Shown piece after piece: positions 34,663-43,767 of a stretch of DNA of 64,000 bases. Origin of the DNA: Mycolicibacterium stellerae (GTDB lineage: Bacteria; Actinomycetota; Actinomycetes; Mycobacteriales; Mycobacteriaceae); contig NZ_RARC01000006.1 of the NCBI RefSeq assembly GCF_003719305.1, positions 124,001 to 188,000 on the forward strand, read 5' to 3'. Within the stretch, counting starts at the first letter, position 1. Each line of letters begins with the position of its first letter. The position numbers and the translations under genes were made by a program. The notes under the pieces were generated by a model. It worked only from the letters and a program-made list of their open reading frames with translations. It did not search any database and was not told the origin of the DNA.

Positions 34663-36050
34663 GTGCCGCCGTCGATATCAGTGACGTCATCGTCGTCGGC
34701 GGCGGGATCGTCGGCTCGGCGATTGCGCGGGCGCTCGCGGGCACGAAACTCTCGGTCACCCTGCTCGAAGCACGTAACGACGTCGGTGACGGCACCAGCA
34801 AGGCCAATACCGCGCTGCTGCACACCGGATACGACGCGACTCCCGACACACTCGAGTCACGACTGGTGGCGCGCGGCTACGAGTTGCTCGGTGCCTACGC
34901 CGAACAGACGGGTATCCCAGTCGAGCACACCGGCGCACTGCTCGTCGCATGGACCGACGAAGAGCTCGACGCCCTTCCCGCTCTGAAGGAAAAGGCCGAA
35001 CGAAACTTCTACCACCGCTGCGAGATCGTCGGTGCCGACGAGGTGTATCGGCGGGTTCCCGACCTGGGCCACGGTGTACTCGGCGGGCTGACGGTGCCCG
35101 GTGAGTCGATCATCTGCACCTGGACGACGAACCTCGCCCTGGCGACCGATGCCGTAGCACGCGGCGCGCGGCTGATGCGTGGCGCGCGGGTAACCGGGGC
35201 GGTGGCCGATGACGGGCGCACCACGCTGCAGACAACCCGCGGCGATGTGTGCGGGCGTTGGGTCATCAACGCGGCGGGTCTTGGCGCCGACCATCTCGAC
35301 GCCGAGTTCGGCCATCACCGCTTCGCCGTCACGCCGCGCCGCGGTGAACTGCTGGTGTTCGACAAACTGGCCCGGCCAATGGTGCCGTGCATCGTGCTGG
35401 CCGTGCCGTCATCCCGTGGCAAGGGGGTGCTGGTCAGCCCGACCATCTACGGCAACGTGATGGTGGGCCCGACGTCGGAAAACCTTCAAGACCGTACCGC
35501 GACAGGAACTTCGGAGGAAGGGTTCGAATTCCTGGTGTCCAAGGGCCGCGCGCTGATGCCGTCGCTGTTCGACGAAGAGATCACCGCCACCTACGCCGGG
35601 CTGCGCGCCGCGATCGACCAGGACGACTATCTCATCGACATCAACGTAGCAGCGCGCTACCTGCTGGTCGGCGGAATCCGATCCACCGGGCTGACTTCCG
35701 GAATGGCGATCGCGGAATACGTGACGGGTCTGCTCGACGATGCCGGCCTCGACGTGACCGAACGCCCGGATCTCCCACCGCCGCCCAAGATGCCGAACCT
35801 GGGGGACGCCTACCTTCGCCCGTATCAGGATGGCGAGCGCATCGCCGCCGATTCCGAATACGGCCGCATCATCTGCTTCTGTGAACGGGTCACCGCGGGC
35901 GAGCTTCGCGACGCGTTCCAATCCCCCATCCCACCAGCCGATCTCGACGGGCTGCGGCGTCGCACCCGGGTCATGAACGGCCGCTGCCAAGGCTTCTACT
36001 GCGGTGCGCACACCAAGGCGCTGTTGGATGCGGGCGGCCAGGCTCGATGA
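34659..36050 (+). CDS. GlpA-like FAD-dependent dehydrogenase with C-terminal [2Fe-2S] motif
   Basis: This 463-residue flavoprotein combines a DAO-fold FAD domain (VIVVGGGIVGSAIARAL, GDGTSKANTALLHTGYDA) with a C-terminal BFD-like iron-sulfur module, C406-x-C408...C443-x4-C448. Domain order and the GTSKANTALLHTGYD block match anaerobic glycerol-3-phosphate dehydrogenase subunit GlpA, so it probably oxidises the phosphate made by the upstream kinase. It is coupled by ATGA overlaps to both neighbours. The substrate may be a glycerol-3-phosphate analogue. Confidence 0.84.
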   Translation: MSAAVDISDVIVVGGGIVGSAIARALAGTKLSVTLLEARNDVGDGTSKANTALLHTGYDATPDTLESRLVARGYELLGAYAEQTGIPVEHTGALLVAWTDEELDALPALKEKAERNFYHRCEIVGADEVYRRVPDLGHGVLGGLTVPGESIICTWTTNLALATDAVARGARLMRGARVTGAVADDGRTTLQTTRGDVCGRWVINAAGLGADHLDAEFGHHRFAVTPRRGELLVFDKLARPMVPCIVLAVPSSRGKGVLVSPTIYGNVMVGPTSENLQDRTATGTSEEGFEFLVSKGRALMPSLFDEEITATYAGLRAAIDQDDYLIDINVAARYLLVGGIRSTGLTSGMAIAEYVTGLLDDAGLDVTERPDLPPPPKMPNLGDAYLRPYQDGERIAADSEYGRIICFCERVTAGELRDAFQSPIPPADLDGLRRRTRVMNGRCQGFYCGAHTKALLDAGGQAR

Positions 36051-37288
36051 CCGAAGAACATGTCGCGGTGGCGATCGTCGGAGGCGGGCCGTCGGGCTTG
36101 ACCGCCGCCGCCGCACTCGCCCCCCGGGTCGACGGTGGGGTCCTCGTCATCGAACGTGAAGCCGAGACCGGCGGAATCCCACGCCACAGCGACCATCCGG
36201 GCTACGGCATGCGCGACCTCAAGCGGTTCATCTGCGGCCCCGCATACGCAAGGCGACTCACCTCGATGGCGCTCGACGCGGGCGCCACGCTGGAGACCCA
36301 AGCGATGGTCACCAACTGGGCAGGCGAGCGACGGCTGCAGATCACCTCGCCGCGGGGCGTCCGCACCGTCACGGCCGACGCGGTGGTGCTGGCGACGGGC
36401 GCGAGGGAGCGACCCCGGCCGGCGCGCCTGGTGCCCGGCGATCGTCCCGACGGCGTGTACACCACGGGGCAGTTGCAGAACCTGGTGCATCTGCACCACG
36501 CCCACGTCGGCAACCGGGCACTGATCGTCGGCGCCGAACTCGTGAGCTGGTCGGCGGTGTTGACTCTGCGCGAAGCGGGTTGCGCCACAGCCGGAATGGT
36601 CAGCGGGTATCCGCGGTCGGAGGCCTATGCGGCGTTCCGCGTGCCGGGCCGGTTCCTGATGGAAGGGCCCGTGTTCACCCGCAGCCGGGTCGTCGGCATA
36701 GACGGCAAAGACCGGGTACGCGCCGCGGTGGTGGAGAACATCGAAACCGGCGAGCGCACCATCGTCGACTGCGACACGGTCGTCTTCACCGGCGACTGGA
36801 TCCCCGACCACGAACTGGCCCGCACCGGCGGCCTGGCGATGGACCCCGCGACGCGTGGTCCAGTGGTCGACGCGGGCCTGCGCACCAGCAGCCCCGGGGT
36901 GTTCGCGGTCGGCAACCTGCTGCACCCCGTCGACACCGCCGACGGCGCTGCGTTGGACGGACGCCATGTCGCGGCCGCGGTCTGCGGATGGCTGGACCAT
37001 CGCGACGAGCCACCGAAAGCCGTCCGCATCCGCACCGGCGCGCCGCTGCGATGGGTTACCCCGCAGCTGGTCTCACCCGAGGGCGGCGTCGCGGCCAGGG
37101 GTGATCTGCTGTTCTGGGTCGACGAGTACCGCAGGCTGCCGAAGCTGAGGGCGGTGCAGGACGGGCGGACGCTCGCGATGAAGCGCACGCCGTGGCCTGC
37201 CGCCCCTGGCCGGGTGTACCGGGCGCCGTGGTCGCTGGTGGCAGCCGCCGACCCGGCAGGCGGCGACGTCACCGTCTCCTTCGCCTGA
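36047..37288 (+). CDS. NAD(P)/FAD oxidoreductase, GlpB/HcnB-like partner
   Basis: This 413-residue protein has two dinucleotide-binding regions: VAIVGGGPSGLTAAAAL with VIERE, and VVLATGARERPRPARLVPGDRPDGVYTTGQLQ with VGNRALIVGAELV. It lacks a redox-active C-x4-C disulfide. Such proteins occur next to GlpA-like or HcnC/opine-oxidase-type subunits and pass electrons between the dehydrogenase and a carrier. It is the last gene of the operon, which ends at the second dispersed palindrome. Confidence 0.8.
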   Translation: MTEEHVAVAIVGGGPSGLTAAAALAPRVDGGVLVIEREAETGGIPRHSDHPGYGMRDLKRFICGPAYARRLTSMALDAGATLETQAMVTNWAGERRLQITSPRGVRTVTADAVVLATGARERPRPARLVPGDRPDGVYTTGQLQNLVHLHHAHVGNRALIVGAELVSWSAVLTLREAGCATAGMVSGYPRSEAYAAFRVPGRFLMEGPVFTRSRVVGIDGKDRVRAAVVENIETGERTIVDCDTVVFTGDWIPDHELARTGGLAMDPATRGPVVDAGLRTSSPGVFAVGNLLHPVDTADGAALDGRHVAAAVCGWLDHRDEPPKAVRIRTGAPLRWVTPQLVSPEGGVAARGDLLFWVDEYRRLPKLRAVQDGRTLAMKRTPWPAAPGRVYRAPWSLVAAADPAGGDVTVSFA

Positions 37289-37303
37289 CCTTCTTCTCGC
37301 GAA

Positions 37304-37353
37304 CAGACGCAAAAGTACCCTCAGCCAACGATTTTGGGGTACTTTTGCGTCTG
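37304..37353. repeat. Dispersed palindrome, copy 2, between convergent genes (terminator-like)
   Basis: CAGACGCAAAAGTACCC (37304-37320) and its perfect 17-base complement (37337-37353) with a 16-base loop. It shares the core CAGACGCAAAAGT-type arm and GTCTGCTCG edge with the copy at 1606-1665. Both lie between convergent operons. Confidence 0.7.
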
Positions 37354-37366
37354 CTCGGCATTGAAA

Positions 37367-38803
37367 CTAGACCGGCAACAAGGCGTCGATGACGCTTGCC
37401 AGCTGTTTGGCCGACCGGCATTCGTGCATGGTGATGACTTCCTCGTAGCGAGGGACCGCCGAGTCGCCACTGCCCCACAGATGCCGGGGCTCAGGGTTGA
37501 GCCAGTGCGCATGCCTGCTCGAGTCGACCATGTGCGTCAGCAGGTCGGTCTCGGGGTTGCGGTAGTTGTTGCGCCCGTCGCCGAGCACCAGCAGTGAACT
37601 GCGCGGCGAGAGAACATTGGGGTACTTGTCGAGGAACGACACGAACGCGTGCCCGTAGTCGGAGTGGCCGTCGCGGGTGTAGACGCCCGCTTCCCTGGTG
37701 ATCCGCTGCACCGCGACGGCGAGGTCCGCGTCGGGCCCGAACAGCTCGGTGACCTCGTCGGTGGTGTCGATGAATGCGAAGACGCGGACTCGGGAGAACT
37801 GTTGCCGCAGCGCGTGAACCAGCAGAAGCGTGAAATGACTGAAGCCCGCGACCGAACCGGATACATCGCACAGCACGACCAACTCCGGGCGGGCGGGGTG
37901 CGGCTTCTTCAACACCACATCGATCGGCACCCCACCGGTGGACATGGACTTGCGCAGCGTCTTGCGAAGATCGATCTCCCCCGCCCGCGATCGCCGACGC
38001 CGCGCGGCAAGGCGCGTCGCCAGTGTGCGGGCCAGCGGTTGGACCACTCGTCGCATCTGCCGCAGCTGCTCGCCCGAGGCGCGCAGGAACTCGACGTTCT
38101 CGGCCAGCTGAGGGACGCCGTACATCTGCACGTGGTCGCGGCCCAGCTGCTCGGCCGTGCGCCGCTTCGTCTCACCCTCGACCATTTTGCGCAGCTGTGC
38201 GATCCGTTGAGCTGCAAGAGCCTTGGCGATCTGTTCCTGCGTCGGTGTCGGCTCGTGACCGTACGGCGCGAGCAGGCCGGCCAGCAGCCGCCCCTCCAGG
38301 TCGTCCAGGTTCATCGCCTTGAGTGCCTGATACGACGAGTACGACGGACCCCGGCTGGAATTGTAGCGGCCGTAGGCCTCGACGATCTGCGCGATCATCG
38401 CCGCCAGCCGCTCGTCCATGTTGGCCAGCTCATCGTTGTCTTGAAGCATGTCGAGAAGCATCTGCCGCATCGCATCGACGTCTTCGGGCGGCAGGCCGTC
38501 GGTGTCCGACTCGTCGTCGTCGAGCACCGTTCTCGCACCAAGTGCGGCGGGAAAGTACAGATCGAACATCGCGTCGTAGGTGTCGCGGTGGTCCGGCCTG
38601 CGCAGCACCGCGCACGCGAGACCCTCGCGCAGCGTTTCGCGGTCGCCGAGCCCGAGCACGCTCATCACCCGACCGGCGTCGACCGTCTCCGACGGGCCCA
38701 CCGAAATGCCTTGACCGCGCAGGGCTTCGACGAACTCCACCAAGTGACCGGGAATTCCGTGCGGGGCCAGCGGCTGCGGCGGACGGGTGCGGCGGACGGC
38801 CAT
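37367..38803 (-). CDS. CoxE-like VWA-domain protein, Rv2425c-like
   Basis: This 478-residue protein has a C-terminal von Willebrand A domain. Its metal-ion-dependent adhesion site is DVSGSV in VVLCDVSGSVAGFSHFTLLL, with DGHSDYGHAF and LGDGRNNYRNPE completing it. The N-terminal half is a helical CoxE/YehL-type extension. It pairs with the MoxR ATPase gene, sharing one base at the junction (TAATG). MoxR/VWA pairs act as chaperones that insert metals or activate protein complexes; the client here is unknown. Confidence 0.87.
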   Translation of the reverse strand: MAVRRTRPPQPLAPHGIPGHLVEFVEALRGQGISVGPSETVDAGRVMSVLGLGDRETLREGLACAVLRRPDHRDTYDAMFDLYFPAALGARTVLDDDESDTDGLPPEDVDAMRQMLLDMLQDNDELANMDERLAAMIAQIVEAYGRYNSSRGPSYSSYQALKAMNLDDLEGRLLAGLLAPYGHEPTPTQEQIAKALAAQRIAQLRKMVEGETKRRTAEQLGRDHVQMYGVPQLAENVEFLRASGEQLRQMRRVVQPLARTLATRLAARRRRSRAGEIDLRKTLRKSMSTGGVPIDVVLKKPHPARPELVVLCDVSGSVAGFSHFTLLLVHALRQQFSRVRVFAFIDTTDEVTELFGPDADLAVAVQRITREAGVYTRDGHSDYGHAFVSFLDKYPNVLSPRSSLLVLGDGRNNYRNPETDLLTHMVDSSRHAHWLNPEPRHLWGSGDSAVPRYEEVITMHECRSAKQLASVIDALLPV

Positions 38804-39678
38804 TAGTTGAGCCTCAGCTCCCCGGCGGCCTTCGTCTGGTCGGATTGATGCTTGAGCACCACGCCCAGCGTGGCGGCGATCAACTCGTCGTCGATGGTGT
38901 CCATCCCAAGTGCCAGAACCGTGCGCCCCCAGTCGATCGTCTCGGCGACCGACGGCACCTTCTTGAGCTGCATGCCGCGCAACACGCCGATGATGCGCAC
39001 CAGCTCCTCGGCAAGATGCCCCGGCAGTTCCGGCACCCGGGACAACAGGATTCGGCGTTCGAGATCAGGGTCGGGGAAGTCGATGTGCAGGAACAGGCAG
39101 CGACGCTTGAGCGCCTCGGACAGCTCGCGGGTGGCGTTCGACGTCAGCAGGACGAACGGGGTGCGTTCGGCGGTGATGGTGCCGAGTTCGGGCACGGTGA
39201 CCGCGAAATCGGACAGCACCTCAAGCAGCAGGCCCTCGATCTCGATGTCGGCCTTGTCGGTTTCGTCGATCAGCAGCACCGTCGGCTCGGTCCGGCGAAT
39301 CGCCGTCAGCAGCGGCCGCGTCAGCAGGAATTCTTCTGAGAACACATCGGTTTTCGTCTGGTCCCAGTCGCCGTGGCCGGCCTGGATCCGCAGGATCTGC
39401 TTGGCGTGGTTCCACTCGTAGAGCGCGCGCGCCTCGTCGACACCCTCGTAACACTGCAGCCGCACCAGGCCCGATCCAGTCGCCTGGGCGACCGCACGGG
39501 CCAGTTCCGTCTTGCCGACGCCTGCAGGCCCCTCGACCAACAGCGGCTTGCCCAGCCGGTCGGCGAGGAAAACCGCGGTGGCCGTTGCGGTGTCGGGCAG
39601 GTAGCCGGTCTCGGTCAGCCGTCGCGCGACATCGTCGATGTCGGCGAACATCGGCGCCGAGCGTGCGGGCACACTCAC
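38803..39678 (-). CDS. MoxR-family AAA+ ATPase, Rv2426c-like
   Basis: This 291-residue AAA+ chaperone has Walker A VEGPAGVGKTEL, Walker B VLLIDETDKAD, sensor 1 VLLTSNATRELSEALKRRC and the arginine-finger/sensor 2 region in the C-terminal lid. The start was set at GTG 39676-39678 (SVPARSAPMFADIDD) because it gives the same length as the M. tuberculosis protein; a second GTG lies two codons in. It works with the downstream VWA protein. Confidence 0.88.
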   Translation of the reverse strand: MSVPARSAPMFADIDDVARRLTETGYLPDTATATAVFLADRLGKPLLVEGPAGVGKTELARAVAQATGSGLVRLQCYEGVDEARALYEWNHAKQILRIQAGHGDWDQTKTDVFSEEFLLTRPLLTAIRRTEPTVLLIDETDKADIEIEGLLLEVLSDFAVTVPELGTITAERTPFVLLTSNATRELSEALKRRCLFLHIDFPDPDLERRILLSRVPELPGHLAEELVRIIGVLRGMQLKKVPSVAETIDWGRTVLALGMDTIDDELIAATLGVVLKHQSDQTKAAGELRLN

Positions 39679-39724
39679 TCGGTGGGTCCAATACTCTTCG
39701 CGCAAGCGCTCATCGTTCTCCTAA

Positions 39725-40972
39725 TCAGGCGGGCCGGGTGTGGCCGTCTCCCCACACAATCCACTTGGTCGACGTCAATTCGGGTAAGCCCATCGGTCCG
39801 CGGGCGTGCAGCTTCTGGGTGGAGATGCCGATCTCGGCGCCGAAGCCGAACTGCTCGCCGTCGGTGAACGCCGTCGACGCGTTCACCATGACGGCGGCGG
39901 CGTCGACGCGCTCGGTGAACCGTTGCGCGGCAGCGATATCCGTCGCGACGATGGCCTCGGTGTGGCCGCTGCCGTATTCGTTGACGTGGGCGATCGCGGC
40001 GTCGACACCGTCAACCACCGCCAGCGCGATGTCCATCGACAGGAACTCCGTCCGCAGTTCCTCCTCGGAGGGATCGGCGTGCACCGTCACGCCCGCATCC
40101 TGCAGAGCCTTGGTCAGTCGCGGCACGGCGCGGTCGGCGATCGCGCTGTCGATCAACACCGATTCGGCGGCGTTGCAGACGCTGGGCCGACGCGTCTTGG
40201 CGTTGAGCAGAATGCGTTCGGCCACGTCGAGGTCGGCTGATTCATGAACGTAGACATGGCAATTTCCGACACCGGTCTCGATGGTGGGCACCTGCGCGTC
40301 GCGAACCACCGCGTCGATGAGCCCCGCTCCACCGCGCGGGATGACGACGTCGACCAGACCGCGGGCCTGGATCAGGTGGGTGACGCTGGCCCGGTCCTGG
40401 CTGGGCAGCAGCTGCACGGTGTCGGCGTTGCGGTTCTCGATCTCCAGTGCATCGCGCAGCGCCGTGACCAGCGCCTGGTTCGACCGCGCCGCCGACGAGC
40501 TGCCGCGCAACAGCACCGCGCTGCCCGCCTTGAATGTCAGGCCGAATGCGTCGACGGTCACGTTCGGCCTGCCCTCGTAGACCATGCCGATCACGCCGAT
40601 CGGGACCCGCTGCTGACGCAACCGCAGGCCGTTGGGCAGCGTCTGGCCGCGTAGCACCTCACCGATCGGGTCGGGCAGCCCCGCCACCTGCCGCAGCCCG
40701 GCGGCGATGCCGTCGATCCGCTGCGGGTTGAGGGCGAGCCGATCCAGCATCGCGTCGGGGGTGCCCGCGGCCTTGGCGGCGGCCAGATCCTCTTTGTTTG
40801 CCTCGAGCACGTTGGCGGCTTCGCGAAGCACGTTGTCGGCCGCGGCGTGCAGGGCGGAGTTCTTGGCTGCCGTGCTCAAGGTCGCCAGCTCGCGGGCGGC
40901 CAGCCTGGCCCGTCGCGCCGCGTCGTGCACCTGCCGACGTAAGTCGGGCACTGACGGTGCTTGCAGACTCAT
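39725..40972 (-). CDS. proA: Gamma-glutamyl phosphate reductase
   Basis: This 415-residue aldehyde-dehydrogenase-fold enzyme makes glutamate-5-semialdehyde in proline synthesis. The catalytic cysteine is in [16 protein letters not shown]; other family blocks are [38 protein letters not shown] and [24 protein letters not shown] 40970-40972 is divergent from rbsK. It corresponds to Rv2427c. The M. tuberculosis ahpC region that follows there is not present here. Confidence 0.95.
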   Translation of the reverse strand: MSLQAPSVPDLRRQVHDAARRARLAARELATLSTAAKNSALHAAADNVLREAANVLEANKEDLAAAKAAGTPDAMLDRLALNPQRIDGIAAGLRQVAGLPDPIGEVLRGQTLPNGLRLRQQRVPIGVIGMVYEGRPNVTVDAFGLTFKAGSAVLLRGSSSAARSNQALVTALRDALEIENRNADTVQLLPSQDRASVTHLIQARGLVDVVIPRGGAGLIDAVVRDAQVPTIETGVGNCHVYVHESADLDVAERILLNAKTRRPSVCNAAESVLIDSAIADRAVPRLTKALQDAGVTVHADPSEEELRTEFLSMDIALAVVDGVDAAIAHVNEYGSGHTEAIVATDIAAAQRFTERVDAAAVMVNASTAFTDGEQFGFGAEIGISTQKLHARGPMGLPELTSTKWIVWGDGHTRPA

Positions 40973-41047
40973 TACCCCAGCGTATCGGACCTCTCCGCTG
41001 GGCTCGACGGGTGTCAGCCGACCCCTGGTGAGTTAGCGTTGACAGCT

Positions 41048-41929
41048 ATGGCGGCGCGGATCTGCGTAGTGGGCAGTGTCAACGCCGACCTGACGTTCAA
41101 GGTCGATGCGCTGCCCCGGCCCGGGCAGACGGTGCTGGCCTCATCGCTGGCAAGCGCCCCCGGCGGTAAGGGCGGCAACCAGGCCGTCGCCGCCGCCCGC
41201 GCAGGCGCCGCGGTCTCGCTTGTCGCTGCGCTCGGAAACGATTCCGCCGGTGAGCAACTGCGCGCCCATCTGCGCGCAAACGAAGTAGGGCTCGACGGGA
41301 TCGTCACGCTGTCAGAACCGAGCGGGTCGGCCGCGATCATCGTCGACTCGACGGGCGAGAACAGCATCGTCGTCGCGCCCGGCGCCAACGCCCATCTGAG
41401 CGTCGACCGCGCCGAGGCGCGCAGCGTCATCGCCGACAGCGATGTCGTGCTCATGCAGTTGGAGATCCCGATCGCCACCGCCGTCGCAGCCGCAGAGATC
41501 GCCAGAGAGGCCGGCGCCGTCGTCGTGGTCAACGCGTCGCCCGCAGGCGCGAAACCCCACGACCTGCTCGCGTTGTCGCAACTGGCCGACGTCGTCGTGG
41601 TCAACGAAGCCGAGGCGCGCGAATGGCACTGGCCGGTACCGCATCTGGTGATCACCCGCGGCTCGCGAGGCGCAAGTTACCTCGGCGCTGACGAGCGCTT
41701 CGACGTGCCGGCTCCCCCGGTCCACCCGGTCGATACCACCGGCGCAGGCGATGTGTTCGCGGGGGTGCTGGCCGCGGGCTGGCTCGACGGCTACGAGGAC
41801 GCTTTGCGGCGGGCGTGCGTGGCGGGCGCGTTGTCGACGCTCGTGTCGGGTGCCGGGGACTGCGCCCCGTATGCCGAGGCCATCGAGGATGCTGTGACCA
41901 ATCGGAAGGCTGGAGAAAGGCGAATATGA
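41048..41929 (+). CDS. rbsK: Ribokinase
   Basis: This 293-residue PfkB-family kinase has VVGSVNADLTFKVDALPRPGQTV (substrate lid), APGGKGGNQAVAAARAG, VNEAEAREW, and the anion-hole/catalytic base DTTGAGDVFAG. It phosphorylates ribose or a similar pentose/nucleoside sugar. The start is ATG 41048; upstream codons overlap the proA promoter. It is coupled by ATGA to the crotonase gene. It corresponds to Rv2436. Confidence 0.88.
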   Translation: MAARICVVGSVNADLTFKVDALPRPGQTVLASSLASAPGGKGGNQAVAAARAGAAVSLVAALGNDSAGEQLRAHLRANEVGLDGIVTLSEPSGSAAIIVDSTGENSIVVAPGANAHLSVDRAEARSVIADSDVVLMQLEIPIATAVAAAEIAREAGAVVVVNASPAGAKPHDLLALSQLADVVVVNEAEAREWHWPVPHLVITRGSRGASYLGADERFDVPAPPVHPVDTTGAGDVFAGVLAAGWLDGYEDALRRACVAGALSTLVSGAGDCAPYAEAIEDAVTNRKAGERRI

Positions 41930-42747
41930 CGTCGACCGCAACGCCGCGGCCGCCCGACGGCGACTGGCTGGGAACACGATTCCTGCACTTCCGCCGCGAG
42001 GGCCCGTTCGCCATTTGCACGCTGGACCGGCCCGAGGCGCGCAACGCGATGACGCCTGCGATGTACTTCGGCATCAAGTACGCGATCGGCCACGTCGAGG
42101 CCGACCCGGACCTCGCGGGTCTGCTGATCACCGGCACCGGCGACGTGTTCGCCCCCGGTGGCGACCTCGGTGGCGGCGGCGACGACAATTGGTTGACGTT
42201 CGGCGCCGCGCTCGGCATGGACGTCACGCCGTTCGAGAAGCTGCGCCAGTCGACCAAGCCGGTGGTGTCGGCGGTGAACGGGCTGTGCCAGGGTGGCGGC
42301 CTGCAGATCGCACTCTGCAGCGACATGGCCGTCGTGAGCGACCGCGCGACGTTCCGGGTGCCCGAACTGTTCCGTGGTATCGCCGACACGTACTACAGCC
42401 AGATACTGGCGCGCCTGATCGGCCCGGTCCGCACTCGCGACCTTATGCTCACCGGCCGCACGCTGACCGCGGCCGAGGCCGAGGACTGGGGCATGGTCTC
42501 GCGAGTGGTGCCGCACGAGGAGTTGATGGACGCGTCGCGCGACGTGCTCGCCCAGTGCTGCCGGACGGCTCCTGCCGCCAGGCGTGTGGTGAAGTCCAGC
42601 CTCGACAACTACATGGGGTTGTTCGACCGCATCGGCATGCAGGCCAGCTACAGCGGCGACGAGGCGGTCGAGGGGTTCCTGTCCTTCAAGGAACGCCGGT
42701 CGCCGAACTGGGTGCATCCGGATCTGCGGATCGACGGCCGCATCTGA
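41926..42747 (+). CDS. Enoyl-CoA hydratase/isomerase family protein
   Basis: This 273-residue crotonase-fold protein has ICTLDRPEARNAMTPAM, the oxyanion-hole GDVFAPGGDLGGGG and the second oxyanion loop NGLCQGGGLQIALCSDM. The catalytic glutamates of canonical hydratases do not stand out at the second loop (no A-G-G-G-x-E pattern), so another acyl-CoA reaction is possible. Its start overlaps the rbsK stop, although the biochemical link with ribokinase is not obvious. Confidence 0.83.
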   Translation: MTSTATPRPPDGDWLGTRFLHFRREGPFAICTLDRPEARNAMTPAMYFGIKYAIGHVEADPDLAGLLITGTGDVFAPGGDLGGGGDDNWLTFGAALGMDVTPFEKLRQSTKPVVSAVNGLCQGGGLQIALCSDMAVVSDRATFRVPELFRGIADTYYSQILARLIGPVRTRDLMLTGRTLTAAEAEDWGMVSRVVPHEELMDASRDVLAQCCRTAPAARRVVKSSLDNYMGLFDRIGMQASYSGDEAVEGFLSFKERRSPNWVHPDLRIDGRI

Positions 42748-42772
42748 TCGGCCGAACGAGGGGCGGGGATAG

Positions 42773-42788
42773 TTCAGTATATTCTGAA
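42773..42788. promoter_or_regulatory. Operator of the ArsR/CmtR-like regulator
   Basis: TTCAG, six bases, CTGAA: an inverted repeat overlapping a TATATT -10-like element (42778-42783), 28 bases before the regulator start. It is well placed for autorepression. Confidence 0.5.
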
Positions 42789-42815
42789 TACAGATTTTGA
42801 TGTACTGTCGTGAAT

Positions 42816-43145
42816 ATGCAGACGGCCACCCAGAGCGATGCGTTGTCCCGGTTCGGATTCGCGATCTCCGATCCCATCCGCGCCGAGATTCTGTTGATGC
42901 TGCGCGACGCACCCGACTACCCCTCCGAGCTGGCCGACAAGATCGGCGTGAGCAGACAGATCCTGTCCAACCATCTCGCGTGTCTGCGCGGCTGCGGACT
43001 GGTCGTCGCCGAGCCCGAAGGCCGCCGCAGCCGGTACCGACTGGCCGATGAGCGCATCGGGCACGCGCTGGGCGACCTGATCGGCCTGGTGCTCACCGTC
43101 GACCCGGCTTGCTGCCCCTCCTCTGAAGCCGACGCCTGCTGCTGA
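42816..43145 (+). CDS. ArsR/SmtB-family metal sensor, CmtR-like
   Basis: This 109-residue winged-helix repressor starts at ATG 42816; a GTG six bases upstream is the alternative. The recognition-helix region S-R-Q-I-L-S-N-H-L-A-C-L-R-G-C-G places two cysteines (C-x3-C) exactly as in the Cd/Pb sensor CmtR. The C-terminus adds C-C and a final C-C, which would supply the third ligand. It should repress the operon until a thiophilic metal such as Cd, Pb or Zn binds. It is coupled to the transporter gene by TGATG. Confidence 0.85.
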   Translation: MQTATQSDALSRFGFAISDPIRAEILLMLRDAPDYPSELADKIGVSRQILSNHLACLRGCGLVVAEPEGRRSRYRLADERIGHALGDLIGLVLTVDPACCPSSEADACC

Positions 43146-43753
43146 TGAGCGCGCCCGTCCGTTCACGGCGCGACGTGCTCGCGCGACGGATCCGACTTCT
43201 GGTCGCGGCGACGATCACCTACAACGTCGTCGAGGCTGTGATCGCATTGTCCGAGGGCGCACGCGTGTCCTCCTCGGCGCTATTCGGCTTCGGCCTCGAC
43301 TCGGTGATCGAAGTGTCGTCGGCGGCGGCTGTTGCATGGCAGTTCTCCGCCAAGGATCCCGAGACGCGGGAGAAAACCACGCTGCGATTCATCGCGTTCG
43401 CGTTCTTCGCGCTCGCCGCGTACGTCTCGGTCGACGCGGTGCTGTCGCTGGTCGGCTTCGGCGAGCCGCAACCGTCGCCGATCGGAATCGGTCTAGCAAC
43501 AGCGAGCCTCGTCATCATGCCGGTGTTGTCGCTGGCCCAACGGCGCGCCGGTCGCGAACTGGGATCGGCTTCCGCGGTGGCGGATTCGAAGCAGACACTG
43601 CTGTGCACCTACCTGTCGGCGGCCCTGTTGGCCGGGCTGGTGCTCAACGCGGTCATCGGTTGGTCGTGGGCCGATCCGGTCGCCGCGTTGGTCATCGCGG
43701 CGGTGGCGGTTCGCGAGGGCCGAAATGCCTGGCGCGGTGATCCGTGCTGTTAA
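43145..43753 (+). CDS. Cation-diffusion-facilitator-like transporter, short form
   Basis: This 202-residue membrane protein has about six helices. FGFGLDSVIEVSSAAAV and ASAVADSKQTLLCTYLSAALL correspond to the metal-binding helices 2 and 5 of CDF transporters, with WADPVAALVIAAVAVREG as the last helix. The usual cytoplasmic C-terminal domain is missing, and the protein ends in Cys-Cys. With the CmtR-like regulator upstream it is probably a metal exporter (Zn, Cd or Pb). Confidence 0.8.
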   Translation: MSAPVRSRRDVLARRIRLLVAATITYNVVEAVIALSEGARVSSSALFGFGLDSVIEVSSAAAVAWQFSAKDPETREKTTLRFIAFAFFALAAYVSVDAVLSLVGFGEPQPSPIGIGLATASLVIMPVLSLAQRRAGRELGSASAVADSKQTLLCTYLSAALLAGLVLNAVIGWSWADPVAALVIAAVAVREGRNAWRGDPCC

Positions 43754-43767
43754 AGGGAGGAACGGGA

